Origin: Actinomadura luteofluorescens
Lineage (GTDB): Bacteria; Actinomycetota; Actinomycetes; Streptosporangiales; Streptosporangiaceae
DNA length: 64,000 nucleotides
Assembly (NCBI RefSeq): GCF_013409365.1
Contig: NZ_JACCBA010000001.1
Span: 5,022,001-5,086,000 of the forward strand
Direction of reading: 5' to 3'
In this document: piece by piece, positions 1 through 8,395 of the stretch
How the letters are laid out: every line of letters begins with the position of its first letter
Position numbering within the stretch: position 1 is the stretch's first letter
The notes under the pieces: model-generated
What the model saw: the letters and a program-made list of their open reading frames with translations, nothing else
Told to the model about the DNA's origin: nothing
Database searches by the model: none
Made by a program: the position numbers and the translations under genes

Positions 1-290
1 CCGTCGTGGAACGCCAGCCGGTAGAACGGGTCCAGGCGCCGCAGCGGCAGCACGCTCTCCAGGTCGGCGCCCGCCGCGCCGAACGTCTCGGCGAGCACGT
101 CCGGCATGGTCAGCACCGAAGGTCCGGTGTCGAACCGGTACCCGCCGGTGTGGACGGTGCCGCAGCAGCCGCCGGGCACGTCCCTGGCCTCGACCAGCAC
201 CACCTCGCGTCCCCGCGCCGCCAGATGGACCGCGGCGGACAGGCCGCCGAGACCCGCTCCGATCACGACGACCGGGCCACGCCCTCCCAT
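1..290 (-). CDS. crtI: Phytoene desaturase (CrtI family), N-terminal part only
   Basis: The visible 96 residues are the start of a flavin-dependent carotenoid desaturase, which turns phytoene into lycopene-type carotenoids at the membrane. The N-terminus carries the dinucleotide-binding fingerprint VVVIGAGLGGLSAA (residues 7-20), then an acidic residue closing the second strand (VLVEA), and the CrtI-type GGYRFDTGPSVLTMP segment at about 53-67. The gene runs off the left edge, so about 80 percent is missing. Its location beside photolyase, LitR and LitS genes fits light-induced carotenogenesis as known from Streptomyces coelicolor. The start is the ATG at 290; about 180 bases of non-coding DNA with repeats separate it from the next gene upstream. 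Confidence 0.9.
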   Translation of the reverse strand, partial: MGGRGPVVVIGAGLGGLSAAVHLAARGREVVLVEARDVPGGCCGTVHTGGYRFDTGPSVLTMPDVLAETFGAAGADLESVLPLRRLDPFYRLAFHD

Positions 291-354
291 CAGCCCCGCC
301 CTCTCATCGGCACGAGTCGGGTTCGCAACTTCTTCTCCATCGCCGTCCCGAGTG

Positions 355-408
355 GGTTCCGCGCAGTTCTTCGGTTCTGCGTCGTTCTTCAGGTCTGCAC
401 AGTTCTTC
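355..408 (-). repeat. Three 18-bp imperfect direct repeats upstream of crtI
   Basis: Three head-to-tail 18-base units (355-372, 373-390, 391-408) each end in GTTCTTC on the plus strand and begin GAAGAAC in the direction of crtI. They lie 65-118 bases before the crtI start. Regularly spaced units in a promoter region suggest a regulator-binding array, but simple slippage is also possible. Confidence 0.6.
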
Positions 409-425
409 GGGACGCGAGGCCCGGT

Positions 426-437
426 CGGTTGCATCCC
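426..437 (-). promoter_or_regulatory. 12-mer GGGATGCAACCG shared with the litR/tspO intergenic region
   Basis: On the minus strand this reads GGGATGCAACCG, 136-147 bases before the crtI start. The identical 12-mer lies at 3938-3949 on the plus strand, about 150 bases before the litR start. Both copies are followed by ACCGG after a short interval. It may be an element of a common light-dependent promoter or operator; this is inference. Confidence 0.4.
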
Positions 438-449
438 CCACCTGCGGGG
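433..449 (-). terminator. Short GC hairpin after the epimerase-like gene
   Basis: A CCCCC/GGGGG stem with a 7-base loop lies 20-35 bases beyond the stop of the gene ending at 468. It has no U-tract, so termination is only a guess. Confidence 0.35.
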
Positions 450-467
450 GCCGTGAGCGGCAGGACG

Positions 468-1973
468 TCAGTGGGCCCGCACGGTCGCCCGCGCCTTCGG
501 CTTCTGGCCCTGCTCGGCAGCGCGGACGATGCCCGAGCACATCCCACCGAAGATCACGTCGTGGAACGGACGGAACGCCCACCAGTACGCGTGCCCGGCG
601 AGACCCCGGGGGTGGAACAGGGCCCGCTGCGTGAGGGACGTCCGGGAGCCGTCGCGGCGCACGGAGAACTCCAGCCAGGCCAGCCCCGGCAGCCGCATCT
701 CGGCCCGCAGCCGCAGCAGCCGCCCCGGCTCGATCTCCTCCACGCGCCAGAAGTCCACCGCCTCCCCGATCCGCAGCCGGCGCGGGTCGCGGCGGCCGCG
801 CCGCAGCCCGACCCCGCCCACCAGCCGGTCGAGGACGCCCCGGGCCTGCCAGGCGACGGGGAAGGAGTACCAGCCGCGGTCGCCGCCGATCCCCTCGACC
901 ACCTCCCACAGCCGCTCGGGCGGCGCGCCGGTCCAGCGGACCTGCTCGTCGGTGTAGAGGCTGCCGCCCGCCCAGTCCGGGTCCGTCGGCAGCGGGTCGC
1001 TGGGCGCGCCGGGCGTGCTCGCCGACGACCAGCGCGTCGCGACGTCCGCCTCCCGGACGCGGCGCAGCGCCAGCTCGACCGAGCGCTCGAACCCGACCGT
1101 CCCGCCGGGCGGCGGCGGCACGTACTCGGCGAGGTCGTTCTCCCTGCACACGACCTCGTTGCGCAGCGACTCCACCAGCGGTCGCGCCAGGGCGCCGGGG
1201 ACGGGGGTGATGACCCCCACCCAGTGGCTCGACAGCCACGGGCTCAGCACGGGGACCGGAAGGATGATCCGCCGCTTGAGCCCCGCCACGCGCGCGTAGC
1301 CGCGGATCATGTCGAGGTAGGTGAGCACGTCCGGCCCGCCGATGTCGAACCCCCGGTTCACGTCCGCGGGCAGGTCCGCGGCCGCCACCAGGTAGTACAG
1401 GACGTCCCGGATCGCGATCGGCTGGATGCGGCTGCGCACCCAGCGCGGCGTGACCATCGCCGGCAGCCGCTCGGTCAGGTACCGCAGCATCTCGAACGAC
1501 GCCGAGCCCGAACCGATGATCACGGCGGCGCGCAGCCAGGCGGTCGGCACCCCGCCGTCCAGCAGGATCCGGCCGACCTCGGCGCGGGACCGCAGGTGCG
1601 CCGACAGCTCCTCCTCCGGCTCCATGCCGCCGAGGTAGACCAGCCGCCCCACCCCCGCCTCCCGCGCCGCGGCGGAGAACGTGCGCGCCGCCCGCCGGTC
1701 GGTCTCGGCGAAGCCGCCGTTGCCGCCGATCGCGTGGATCAGGTAGTAGGCGACGTCCACGCCCTCCAGGGCCCGCCGGGTCGACGCGGGGTCGGTCGCG
1801 TCGGCCTCGACGATCTCCACCCGGTCCGCCCACGGCTGGTCGCGCAGCCGCTGGGCCGAGCGCGCCATGCACCGCACCCGGAATCCGGCGTCCAGGAGTT
1901 CCGGCACGAGGCGGCCTCCGATGTAGCCGCTGGCTCCCGTGACGAGGCAGAGCCGCCCTTCCCCGGTGTCCAT
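468..1973 (-). CDS. NAD(P)-binding epimerase-like protein with DUF2867 C-terminal domain
   Basis: A 501-residue two-domain protein. The N-terminal half is an extended short-chain dehydrogenase fold with the Rossmann motif VTGASGYIGGRLVP (residues about 9-22) and the NmrA/epimerase features DATDPASTRRALEGVDVAYYLIHA. The last 150 residues, including GDRGWYSFPVAWQARGVLDR and the tail HAYWWAFRPFHDVIFGGM, match the DUF2867 domain usually fused to such reductases. The reaction is unknown; such proteins often accompany photolyase in actinobacterial light clusters. I chose the ATG at 1973 because GAGGGAGA lies 6 bases before it; an alternative ATG at 2030 overlaps the photolyase stop (ATGA), so either start keeps the gene in the photolyase operon. 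Confidence 0.85.
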   Translation of the reverse strand: MDTGEGRLCLVTGASGYIGGRLVPELLDAGFRVRCMARSAQRLRDQPWADRVEIVEADATDPASTRRALEGVDVAYYLIHAIGGNGGFAETDRRAARTFSAAAREAGVGRLVYLGGMEPEEELSAHLRSRAEVGRILLDGGVPTAWLRAAVIIGSGSASFEMLRYLTERLPAMVTPRWVRSRIQPIAIRDVLYYLVAAADLPADVNRGFDIGGPDVLTYLDMIRGYARVAGLKRRIILPVPVLSPWLSSHWVGVITPVPGALARPLVESLRNEVVCRENDLAEYVPPPPGGTVGFERSVELALRRVREADVATRWSSASTPGAPSDPLPTDPDWAGGSLYTDEQVRWTGAPPERLWEVVEGIGGDRGWYSFPVAWQARGVLDRLVGGVGLRRGRRDPRRLRIGEAVDFWRVEEIEPGRLLRLRAEMRLPGLAWLEFSVRRDGSRTSLTQRALFHPRGLAGHAYWWAFRPFHDVIFGGMCSGIVRAAEQGQKPKARATVRAH

Positions 1974-2026
1974 CGGTCTCCCTCGGTCGTCGTCGGCCGG
2001 GCGGGCCGGGCCGCCCTCGTCGGGGG

Positions 2027-3343
2027 TCATCGGTCGTCCGGGTCGATGATCGGCGGCGGGTAGTCCAGTGACCGCCTGCGGTCCTCGTCCAGCGTCCAGG
2101 GCCGGTGGACGCGGGCCCCCTCGACGCCGGCGAGCTCGGGGACGTACCTGCGGACGTAGTCGCCGCGCGGGTCGAAGCGCGCCGCCTGCCGGAACGGGTT
2201 CATGACCTGGTCGGGCCGGGTGCTGTTCCCCGTACCGGCGACCCACTGCCAGTTCCCCGCGTTGTCGGCGACGTCGCCGTCGACGAGCCACTCGTTGAAG
2301 TGGCCGAGGCCCCGCCGCCAGTCGATGCCGAGGTCGCGGGTCAGGAACGAGGCGGTGATGAGCCTGGCGCGGTTGTGCATGAACCCCTCGCGGTGCAGCT
2401 GGCGCATCCCCGCGTCCACGATCGGGACGCCGGTCGTCCCGTCGCACCACGCGGCGAAGGCGTCCTCGTCGTCCTTCCACCGCCGGTCGCGCGACCGGTA
2501 GTCGCGCCGCGGCAGGTCGGGGAAGGCGGCGGCGACCTGGTGGTGGAAGTCCCGCCACGCCAGCTGGCGCCGGTAGGCGTCCGGCGCGGCCTCCGCCAGT
2601 TCGCGCGGCGACACGCAGCCGAACTTCACGTACGGGCTGAGCCGGGACGTGCGGTCGGCGGCGAGATCGTCGCGGACGTCGTCGTACTCGGCGGCGTCGT
2701 CGCGCAGCCACGCCGCCATGCGCTCGCGTCCCGCGCGCTCCCCGCCGGGCGCGAGGTCGGGGGACGGGGACCCCGAGGTCAGGTCGGCGAGCCGGGGCAG
2801 CGCGCCCGGCCTCACACCGGACGGCAGCCGGACCTTCTCGGGCGCGTCCACGGCCGGGCGCCACCGGGCCGCCTCCCAGGCCCGCCAGTACGGGGTGAAC
2901 ACCTTGTAGTGGTCGCCGCTGACCGGGGTGAGCTCGCCGGGCGTGACCACGGTGATGCCGGGGTGCGCCGTCACGTGCAGGTCGAGGCCGTCGGTGCGCG
3001 CGGCCTCCCGGACGCGGTCGAGGCGCCGGGCCGCGTACGCCGTCCGCTCGTCGGCGAGCAGCAGCGAGCGGGCGCCGGTCTCGCGGGCCAGCCGGACGAC
3101 CTCCCCGGCCGGGTCGCCGCGCCGCACCACCAGGTCGCCGCCCCGGTCCTTGAGCGACTTTCGCAGTTCGTCCAGGCTGTCGAGCAGGAACCGGACACGG
3201 TTGGGCGCGGCGAACGGACCGTCCAGGATCGCGTCGTCGAAGACGAAGACCGGGACGATCCGTCCGGCCTCGCAGGCCGCGGCCAGAGCGGGGTTGTCGC
3301 GTACCCGGAGGTCGCGGGTGAACAGCATCAGCGAGGTGTCCAT
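2027..3343 (-). CDS. phr: Deoxyribodipyrimidine photolyase (class I CPD photolyase family)
   Basis: A 438-residue flavoprotein that uses blue light to split UV-induced pyrimidine dimers. The N-terminal alpha/beta antenna domain begins LMLFTRDLRVRDNPAL. The C-terminal FAD domain shows SRLSPYVKFG (233-242), WRDFHHQV (263-270), VDAGMRQL (309-316), the MHNR motif (322-325) and the FAD-binding stretch DNAGNWQWVAGTG (360-372). Its length is normal for the family. The ATG start overlaps the tspO stop by one base (TGATG), and the gene ends in an ATGA overlap with a possible upstream start of the epimerase-like gene, so tspO, phr and the epimerase-like gene look like one operon. Control by light through LitR/LitS is expected from the context. 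Confidence 0.95.
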   Translation of the reverse strand: MDTSLMLFTRDLRVRDNPALAAACEAGRIVPVFVFDDAILDGPFAAPNRVRFLLDSLDELRKSLKDRGGDLVVRRGDPAGEVVRLARETGARSLLLADERTAYAARRLDRVREAARTDGLDLHVTAHPGITVVTPGELTPVSGDHYKVFTPYWRAWEAARWRPAVDAPEKVRLPSGVRPGALPRLADLTSGSPSPDLAPGGERAGRERMAAWLRDDAAEYDDVRDDLAADRTSRLSPYVKFGCVSPRELAEAAPDAYRRQLAWRDFHHQVAAAFPDLPRRDYRSRDRRWKDDEDAFAAWCDGTTGVPIVDAGMRQLHREGFMHNRARLITASFLTRDLGIDWRRGLGHFNEWLVDGDVADNAGNWQWVAGTGNSTRPDQVMNPFRQAARFDPRGDYVRRYVPELAGVEGARVHRPWTLDEDRRRSLDYPPPIIDPDDR

Positions 3344-3873
3344 CACCTGAGTCTTCGGAGCCGGGGGCGCGAACGGTTGCGGTAGGCGATGTCGCCGTTC
3401 AGCGCGGTGGCGAACGCGCACCATGCCGCGTAGGGGAGCAGCGCGGCGGCCGCGGCACGGTCGGCGCGGGCCGTGCGGCGGATCAGTTCGGCGTTGCTGG
3501 CGTCCAGCAGCAGCGTGCCCGCGACCCCCGCGCCCGTGCTGCGGCGGCCGAAGAACAGGTGGTTCCAGCCCGCGTTCAGCACCAGGTTGACGCCGAGGCT
3601 CGCGGCCAGGGCGCGGCGCCGGCGGCCTCGCGACCTCAGCAGCGCGCGCCCGCCGGCCCAGGCGACGCTCGCGTACAGCGGCGTCCACACGACCCCGAAG
3701 GCCCAGGAAGGAGGCTGCCACGGGGGTTTGTCGAGGGCGCGGTACCAGCGGCTGCCGGGATCGACGGCCTTGGCCCCGGCCGCCGCGGTCGCCGTCACCG
3801 CCGCCGCGGTGGCCCCGTAGACGGCCCACCGGGTGCTCGTCCGGACGTGATGCCGCTCGCTCGTCGCACTCAT
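3343..3873 (-). CDS. TspO/MBR family membrane protein
   Basis: A 176-residue integral membrane protein of the TspO family, which binds porphyrins and related ligands and is linked to light and oxidative stress control in bacteria. Family marks are WYRALDKPPWQPPSWAFGVV (about 43-62), WNHLFFGRR (103-111) and the end of the fifth helix, ATALNGDIAYRN. The N-terminus has an extra hydrophobic stretch, AVYGATAAAVTATAAAGAKAV, as helix 1. The start is the ATG at 3873. It is the first gene of the minus-strand light operon and is divergent from litR. Confidence 0.88.
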   Translation of the reverse strand: MSATSERHHVRTSTRWAVYGATAAAVTATAAAGAKAVDPGSRWYRALDKPPWQPPSWAFGVVWTPLYASVAWAGGRALLRSRGRRRRALAASLGVNLVLNAGWNHLFFGRRSTGAGVAGTLLLDASNAELIRRTARADRAAAAALLPYAAWCAFATALNGDIAYRNRSRPRLRRLR

Positions 3874-3937
3874 GGCCGTGAGCCTTCCCGCTGCGGCGGC
3901 ATCCGCACGTCCGCGTTCGCTGAGGTCAGGGCGGCCC

Positions 3938-3949
3938 GGGATGCAACCG
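3938..3949 (+). promoter_or_regulatory. 12-mer GGGATGCAACCG between tspO and litR
   Basis: This is the second copy of the 12-mer found upstream of crtI. It lies in the 216-base divergent region, 65-76 bases before the tspO start and 141-152 before litR. Two copies in two specific short intergenic regions are unlikely by chance, so it may be a LitR site or an element read by LitS. Confidence 0.4.
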
Positions 3950-4089
3950 GAACGACCGGCTCCGGCGAAGACCAGGGAGACCGTACGACCAGGCGGCCGT
4001 GCGACCGGTGGGCTCGTCCGCCCGGGGACGTCGCGGAACCGGAGACGCCGTACGCTGTGCCGTCGGAGCAGCACGGGAGATCGAAACGC

Positions 4090-5022
4090 ATGCGTGGGGA
4101 GACGGACCGGGAACCGGGACTGGGCGTGGGCGCGGTGGCGCGGCGCCTGGGCCTGGCGGCCGCCACCCTGCGCACGTGGGACCGCAGGTACGGCATCGGC
4201 CCGAGCGGGCGCAGCCCCGGCGGCCACCGCCGCTACACGCCCGGGGACGTGGCACGGCTCGAAGCGATGCAGCGGCTGATCCTCGCGGGCGCCCCGCCGG
4301 GCGAGGCGGCCCACGTCGCGCTGCGCGAGCCGCCCGGCGAGCCGCGCCCGCCGCGCGGGCACGGCGCCGGAGGCAACCGCGTGCCCGTCGGGGAGGCGCC
4401 CGCCGGAGCGGACACCGCCGAGGTGCGCGGCCTGGCCCGCGCGGCGATGTCCCTGGACGTCCCCGCCATGAACGACGCCGTCCGGACCGCGATCGCGCGG
4501 GACGGGGTCGTGCGGGCCTGGGACGGCCTGATGGTCCCGGTCCTGGTCGGCATCGGCCGCAAGCACGCGTCGTCCGGCGGCTGCGTCGAGGTCGAGCACC
4601 TGCTGTCCACCGTGGTGCTCGGCGGGCTGGCGGAGGTGCCGCCGCCCGCGCGGCCGGTGAACGTCCGGCCCGTCCTGCTGGCCTGCGCCCCCGAGGAGCA
4701 GCACAGCCTGCCGCTGTACGCGCTGGCCGCCGCGCTGGCGCAGGGCGGTGTCGCGGCGAGCCTGCTGGGGGCGCGGGTGCCCGCGGACGCCCTCGCCGCC
4801 GCGATCCGGCGTACGGGGCCGGGCACCGTCTTCGTCTGGTCGCAGATCGCCCGCACCGGCGACCCGGACTGGCTGTCCGATCTTCCGGGAACCCGTCCCG
4901 CGGTGCGGCTGCTGGCCGGCGGCCCGGGCTGGAGGCGGGACCGGCTGCCGGACGCCGTCCGCTTCGTGACGAGTCTTTCCCAAGCCGTCACCGAGATTTT
5001 GGACGGCCCCGCGGCGCCCTGA
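4090..5022 (+). CDS. litR: LitR-type MerR regulator with B12-binding-like domain
   Basis: A 310-residue light-response regulator. Residues 10-65 form a MerR winged helix (VGAVARRLGLAAATLRTWDRRYG, then GGHRRYTPGDV). Residues 110-180 match the helical cap and 190-305 the cobalamin-binding Rossmann domain of LitR/CarH proteins, which bind adenosylcobalamin and release DNA when lit. The sensing motifs are altered. The cap motif usually written W-x9-E-H is H159-x9-E169-H170, and the (D/E)xHxxG cobalt-ligand motif reads E203-Q-H-S-L-P208. His205 is kept but the Gly is lost. It may bind B12 differently or act in a protein-protein mode. The gene precedes litS by 114 bases in the same direction. Confidence 0.88.
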   Translation: MRGETDREPGLGVGAVARRLGLAAATLRTWDRRYGIGPSGRSPGGHRRYTPGDVARLEAMQRLILAGAPPGEAAHVALREPPGEPRPPRGHGAGGNRVPVGEAPAGADTAEVRGLARAAMSLDVPAMNDAVRTAIARDGVVRAWDGLMVPVLVGIGRKHASSGGCVEVEHLLSTVVLGGLAEVPPPARPVNVRPVLLACAPEEQHSLPLYALAAALAQGGVAASLLGARVPADALAAAIRRTGPGTVFVWSQIARTGDPDWLSDLPGTRPAVRLLAGGPGWRRDRLPDAVRFVTSLSQAVTEILDGPAAP

Positions 5023-5136
5023 TCCGCCGGGAAAGCCGCACGATCGCATCACCCGTCGCCGTGTCGGGCTCGACGCCGCCCCCGGAATCGACTATGAACA
5101 AGTTTTGAAACGATTCCCTCGGGAAAGGCCCAGCTC

Positions 5137-5649
5137 ATGAACCTGGGAGAGCGGCTCGCATGCGGGGACGAGACCGCGCTCGCCGAGTGCTACACCTCGC
5201 TCGGCCCGCTCGTCCGCCGCCATGTCGTCCGGCTCGTGCCCCGGCACGCCGTGGACGACGTCGTCCAGCTGGTCTTCCTGGAGGTCTGGAAGTCGCGCCG
5301 CCGCTTCGACCCGTCCCGCAACCTGGAGCCCTGGGTCCTCGCCATCGCCCGCAGGCGCGCCATCGACCAGCTCCGCGCCGAGGCCCGCCACTACCGCAGG
5401 ACGCTGCCCCTGGAGGACCACGCGGAGCTTCCCGCCGCGCGGACCCCCGACGCCTCGCCGTCCGTGGAGACCGCCTGCGACGTCCGGGACGCCCTCGCGG
5501 TCCTGCCGCTGCCGCAGCGGCAGGCGATCGTCATGGCCCACTTCGGGCAGCTGACGCAGACGGAGATCGCCGACCGGCTGTCCGTCCCCCTGGGCACCGT
5601 CAAGGCGCGCACGGCCCGCGGCCTGCGCCGGATGAGAGAGCTCCTATGA
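5137..5649 (+). CDS. litS: ECF sigma factor, LitS-like
   Basis: A 170-residue group IV sigma factor. Region 2 covers about residues 20-80 with AVDDVVQLVFLEVWKSRRRF and the -10-reading ARRRAIDQLRAEAR segment. Region 4 covers about 115-170 with LPLPQRQAIVMAHFGQLTQTEIA followed by the recognition helix VPLGTVKARTARGLRRMREL. In S. coelicolor the equivalent factor switches on carotenoid and photolyase genes after LitR activates its promoter. No anti-sigma gene is adjacent here, so activity would be set by LitR-controlled expression. The stop overlaps the next start by ATGA. Confidence 0.88.
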   Translation: MNLGERLACGDETALAECYTSLGPLVRRHVVRLVPRHAVDDVVQLVFLEVWKSRRRFDPSRNLEPWVLAIARRRAIDQLRAEARHYRRTLPLEDHAELPAARTPDASPSVETACDVRDALAVLPLPQRQAIVMAHFGQLTQTEIADRLSVPLGTVKARTARGLRRMRELL

Positions 5650-6617
5650 CCGCCGCCCCCTACCCGCGTCCCCGGCTCGCGGTGTCGAGCTGCCTGCTCG
5701 GCGCCCCGGTCCGCTACAACGCCGGCCACAGCCGCGACCGGTTCCTCACCGACGTCCTGGACCCGCACGTCGACTGGGTCCCGGTCTGCCCGGAGATGGA
5801 GATCGGCCTCGGGACGCCGCGTCCCACGCTCCGGCTGCTCACCGACGGGCACCTCGTCACCCATGACGGGTCCGCCGACCACACCGCCGCGATGACCGCG
5901 CTGGCCGAGACCCGCGTCCCCCAGCTGGAGGACCTGGACGGCTACGTGCTCAAGTCGCGCTCGCCGTCCTGCGGGCTGTTCCGCCTGCCGCGCTACGCCT
6001 CGGGAGGGCCCGGTGAGCGCACCGACGGCCAGCCCGTGGACCGTCAGGGCCGCGGGGTGTTCGCCGAGCTCGTCCGCGAGGCGCTCCCGGACCTGCCCGC
6101 CGAGGAGGACGGCCGCCTCCGCGACCCCGTCCTGCGCGAGCACTTCATCGAGCGCATCTTCGCCCACGCCCGGCTCCGCGAGCTGTTCGGCGCCGACTGG
6201 CGGCCCCGCGACCTCGTCGCCTTCCACAGCCGCCACAAGCTGCAGATCCTCGCCCACGACCCGTCCGCCTACCAGGCGCTCGGACGGATCGTCGCGCAGG
6301 CGGGGACCCGGCCACGGGACGAGCTGGAGACCGACTACCGGCACGCGTTCAGCGCGGCGTTCGCCGTCCGCCCCAAGCGCGGGCGCCACATGAACGCCCT
6401 CCAGCACGTCTTCGGGATGCTCAGCGACCACCTCGACGACACCCGCCGCCACGACCTCCTGGCGGCCATCGAGACCTACCGCCAGGGACAGTCGCCCCTC
6501 AGCGTCCCCATCGCGCTTCTGCGCCACCACGCCAAGGGCGAGGGCCTCGGCTACCTGACGCAGCAGACCTACCTGGACCCGTACCCCGCCGACCTGGTCC
6601 TCCGCCACTACCTGTGA
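5646..6617 (+). CDS. DUF523-DUF1722 protein (YbgA-like)
   Basis: A 323-residue two-domain protein. The DUF523 part (about 10-155) has the SSCLLGAPVRYNAGHSRD motif, CPEMEIGLGTPR and KSRSPSCGLF, three cysteine-bearing segments. The DUF1722/YbgA part (about 185-315) has RDLVAFHSRHKLQILAHD and the tail PLSVPIALLRHHAKGEGL with YLTQQTYLDPYP. The biochemical role is unknown to me. In E. coli ybgA lies directly before the photolyase gene phrB, and here the family is translationally coupled to a light sigma factor, so a part in photoprotection or DNA repair is a reasonable inference. Confidence 0.88.
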   Translation: MTAAPYPRPRLAVSSCLLGAPVRYNAGHSRDRFLTDVLDPHVDWVPVCPEMEIGLGTPRPTLRLLTDGHLVTHDGSADHTAAMTALAETRVPQLEDLDGYVLKSRSPSCGLFRLPRYASGGPGERTDGQPVDRQGRGVFAELVREALPDLPAEEDGRLRDPVLREHFIERIFAHARLRELFGADWRPRDLVAFHSRHKLQILAHDPSAYQALGRIVAQAGTRPRDELETDYRHAFSAAFAVRPKRGRHMNALQHVFGMLSDHLDDTRRHDLLAAIETYRQGQSPLSVPIALLRHHAKGEGLGYLTQQTYLDPYPADLVLRHYL

Positions 6618-6629
6618 GGCAGAAGCGAA

Positions 6630-6666
6630 CGGGCCGGCGGTGAGAGCGAGTCTCACCGCCGGCCCG
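6630..6666. terminator. Bidirectional terminator hairpin
   Basis: A perfect 16-bp stem (6630-6645 with 6651-6666) and a 5-base loop lies between the convergent DUF523 and MFS genes. It can serve both strands; there is no U-tract, as is common in actinomycetes. Confidence 0.8.
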
Positions 6667-6686
6667 TCCGGTGGGCACCTGTCCGT

Positions 6687-8195
6687 TCAGAGGGCGGCGG
6701 GCTCCAGAGCCCGGTCGGCGGCCTGCGCCTCGGCCGCCGGCGGCGCCTCGGGCGCGGCGGCGGCCTTCGCCCGCCCGGGCAGCAGGAACGCGACCCCGAC
6801 CATCACCAGGGACAGCGCGGCGCTGATGACGAACGCCAGCCGCATCCCGTCGAGCTGGGCGGCCGCGGCGGCGACCCCGTCGGCGATCCGGCCCTCGGCG
6901 CGCCCGGTCATCACCGTCACGACCAGCGCCGTGCCGAAGGCCGCGGAGACCTGCTGGAGGGTGCCCAGCATCGAGCTGCCGTGCGAGTAGAGCGGGGCCG
7001 GGAGCGCCCCGAGGCCGAGGGTGAACACGGGGGTGAACGCCGCCGCCAGCGACACCATCAGCAGCGAGTGCAGGCCGAGGACCTGCCAGTACGGCATCGT
7101 CGCCGAGATCTGCGTGAACCCGGCCAGGGCGAGCACGATGCCCGCCGCCCCCGGGATGATCAGCATCCGCCCGCCGAAGCGGTCGAAGAGCCGTCCGACG
7201 ACCGGGCCGAGCAGCCCCATCGCGAGCCCGCCGGGCATCATCAGCAGGCCCGTCTCCAGCGGCGTGAGCCCGCGCAGGTTCTGCAGGTAGATCGGCAGCA
7301 GGATCATCGATCCCATCATCGCCATGAACCCCAGGGCCATCAGCAGCAGCGAGAGGGCGTAGACGGGGTGCCGCAGGACGCGCAGGTCCAGCAGGGGGAC
7401 GTCGCGGCGCTGCAACCGGAGCTGGCGGACGGCGAACACCGCGATCGTGACCGCCCCGACCGCGACGATCACCGTGGGGACCACCGCGCTGCCCTGCCCG
7501 AACCTGCTCAGCCCGTACACCAGCGAGCCGAACCCGAGGGCGGCGGCCGCGACGCTGAACCAGTCGATGGTGCCGGCCTGCGGCTCCCCGACGTTCTCCA
7601 GCCGTCCGAGGCCCCGCCAGGCGACCAGCGCCGCGACCGGCAGCACCGCCGCGAACAGCAGCCGCCACGAGCCGAGCTGCAGGATCAGGCCCGACACCGC
7701 CGGGCCCAGCGCCGGCGCGACCGAGATCGCCATGGTCACGTTGCCCATCACGCGGCCGCGGTCCTCCTCGGGCACCACGGTCATCAGCGTCGTCATCAGC
7801 AGCGGCATCATCACCGCCGTGCCGGTCGCCTGGACGATCCGCGCGAGCAGCAGCACCTCGAACACCGGCGCGACCGAGGCCAGCGCCGTCCCGGCGAGGA
7901 AGACGCCCATCGCGGTGGCGTAGGCGCGGCGGGTGGTGACCCGCTGCAGGAACCACCCCGTCACCGGGATCACCGCGGCCATGGTCAGCATGAACGCGGT
8001 CGAGAGCCACTGCGCGGCCTGCTCGGTGACGTCCATGTCCGCCATCAGCCGCGGGATCGCGTTGATCATGATCGTCTCGTTGAGGATCACCACGAAGGTG
8101 GCCAGCACCAGCAGCCGGATCACGGCGGGCGTCTTCGAACGGCCGGGCGCGGTCCCCGCCGTCCCGCCGCTTGCGTGCTCTCGCATCGTCGTCAT
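6687..8195 (-). CDS. MFS drug exporter, DHA2 (14-helix) family
   Basis: A 502-residue proton-driven exporter. It has 14 hydrophobic segments from about residue 25 to 475, the DHA2 helix-1 signature FVVILNETIMINAIPRLM, a motif A-like VTTRRAYATAMGVF loop and the motif C-type segment TMAISVAPALGPAVSGLIL. The tail is rich in Ala, Pro and Glu and probably cytoplasmic. Substrates cannot be told from sequence; relatives export dyes, antibiotics or antiseptics. The ATG at 8195 (MTTMREHA) or the ATG three codons later may start translation. No dedicated regulator is adjacent. Confidence 0.92.
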   Translation of the reverse strand: MTTMREHASGGTAGTAPGRSKTPAVIRLLVLATFVVILNETIMINAIPRLMADMDVTEQAAQWLSTAFMLTMAAVIPVTGWFLQRVTTRRAYATAMGVFLAGTALASVAPVFEVLLLARIVQATGTAVMMPLLMTTLMTVVPEEDRGRVMGNVTMAISVAPALGPAVSGLILQLGSWRLLFAAVLPVAALVAWRGLGRLENVGEPQAGTIDWFSVAAAALGFGSLVYGLSRFGQGSAVVPTVIVAVGAVTIAVFAVRQLRLQRRDVPLLDLRVLRHPVYALSLLLMALGFMAMMGSMILLPIYLQNLRGLTPLETGLLMMPGGLAMGLLGPVVGRLFDRFGGRMLIIPGAAGIVLALAGFTQISATMPYWQVLGLHSLLMVSLAAAFTPVFTLGLGALPAPLYSHGSSMLGTLQQVSAAFGTALVVTVMTGRAEGRIADGVAAAAAQLDGMRLAFVISAALSLVMVGVAFLLPGRAKAAAAPEAPPAAEAQAADRALEPAAL

Positions 8196-8395
8196 GCCGG
8201 GTTAGACCGGCGCCGCCCGAAGAACTCATCGCTCGATTCGAGAATTCTTTCGACTGCCCGGCGGCACCGGCCCGCCACCAGCGAGAACACCCGCGGCGGA
8301 CGGAACCAGATGATCGCGGACGGCGTCGGACCGGTACGCGGGAACGCCCCTCCGGCCCGCGGACGGGCGCGCACCTCCCGCGAGAGGGGAACACG

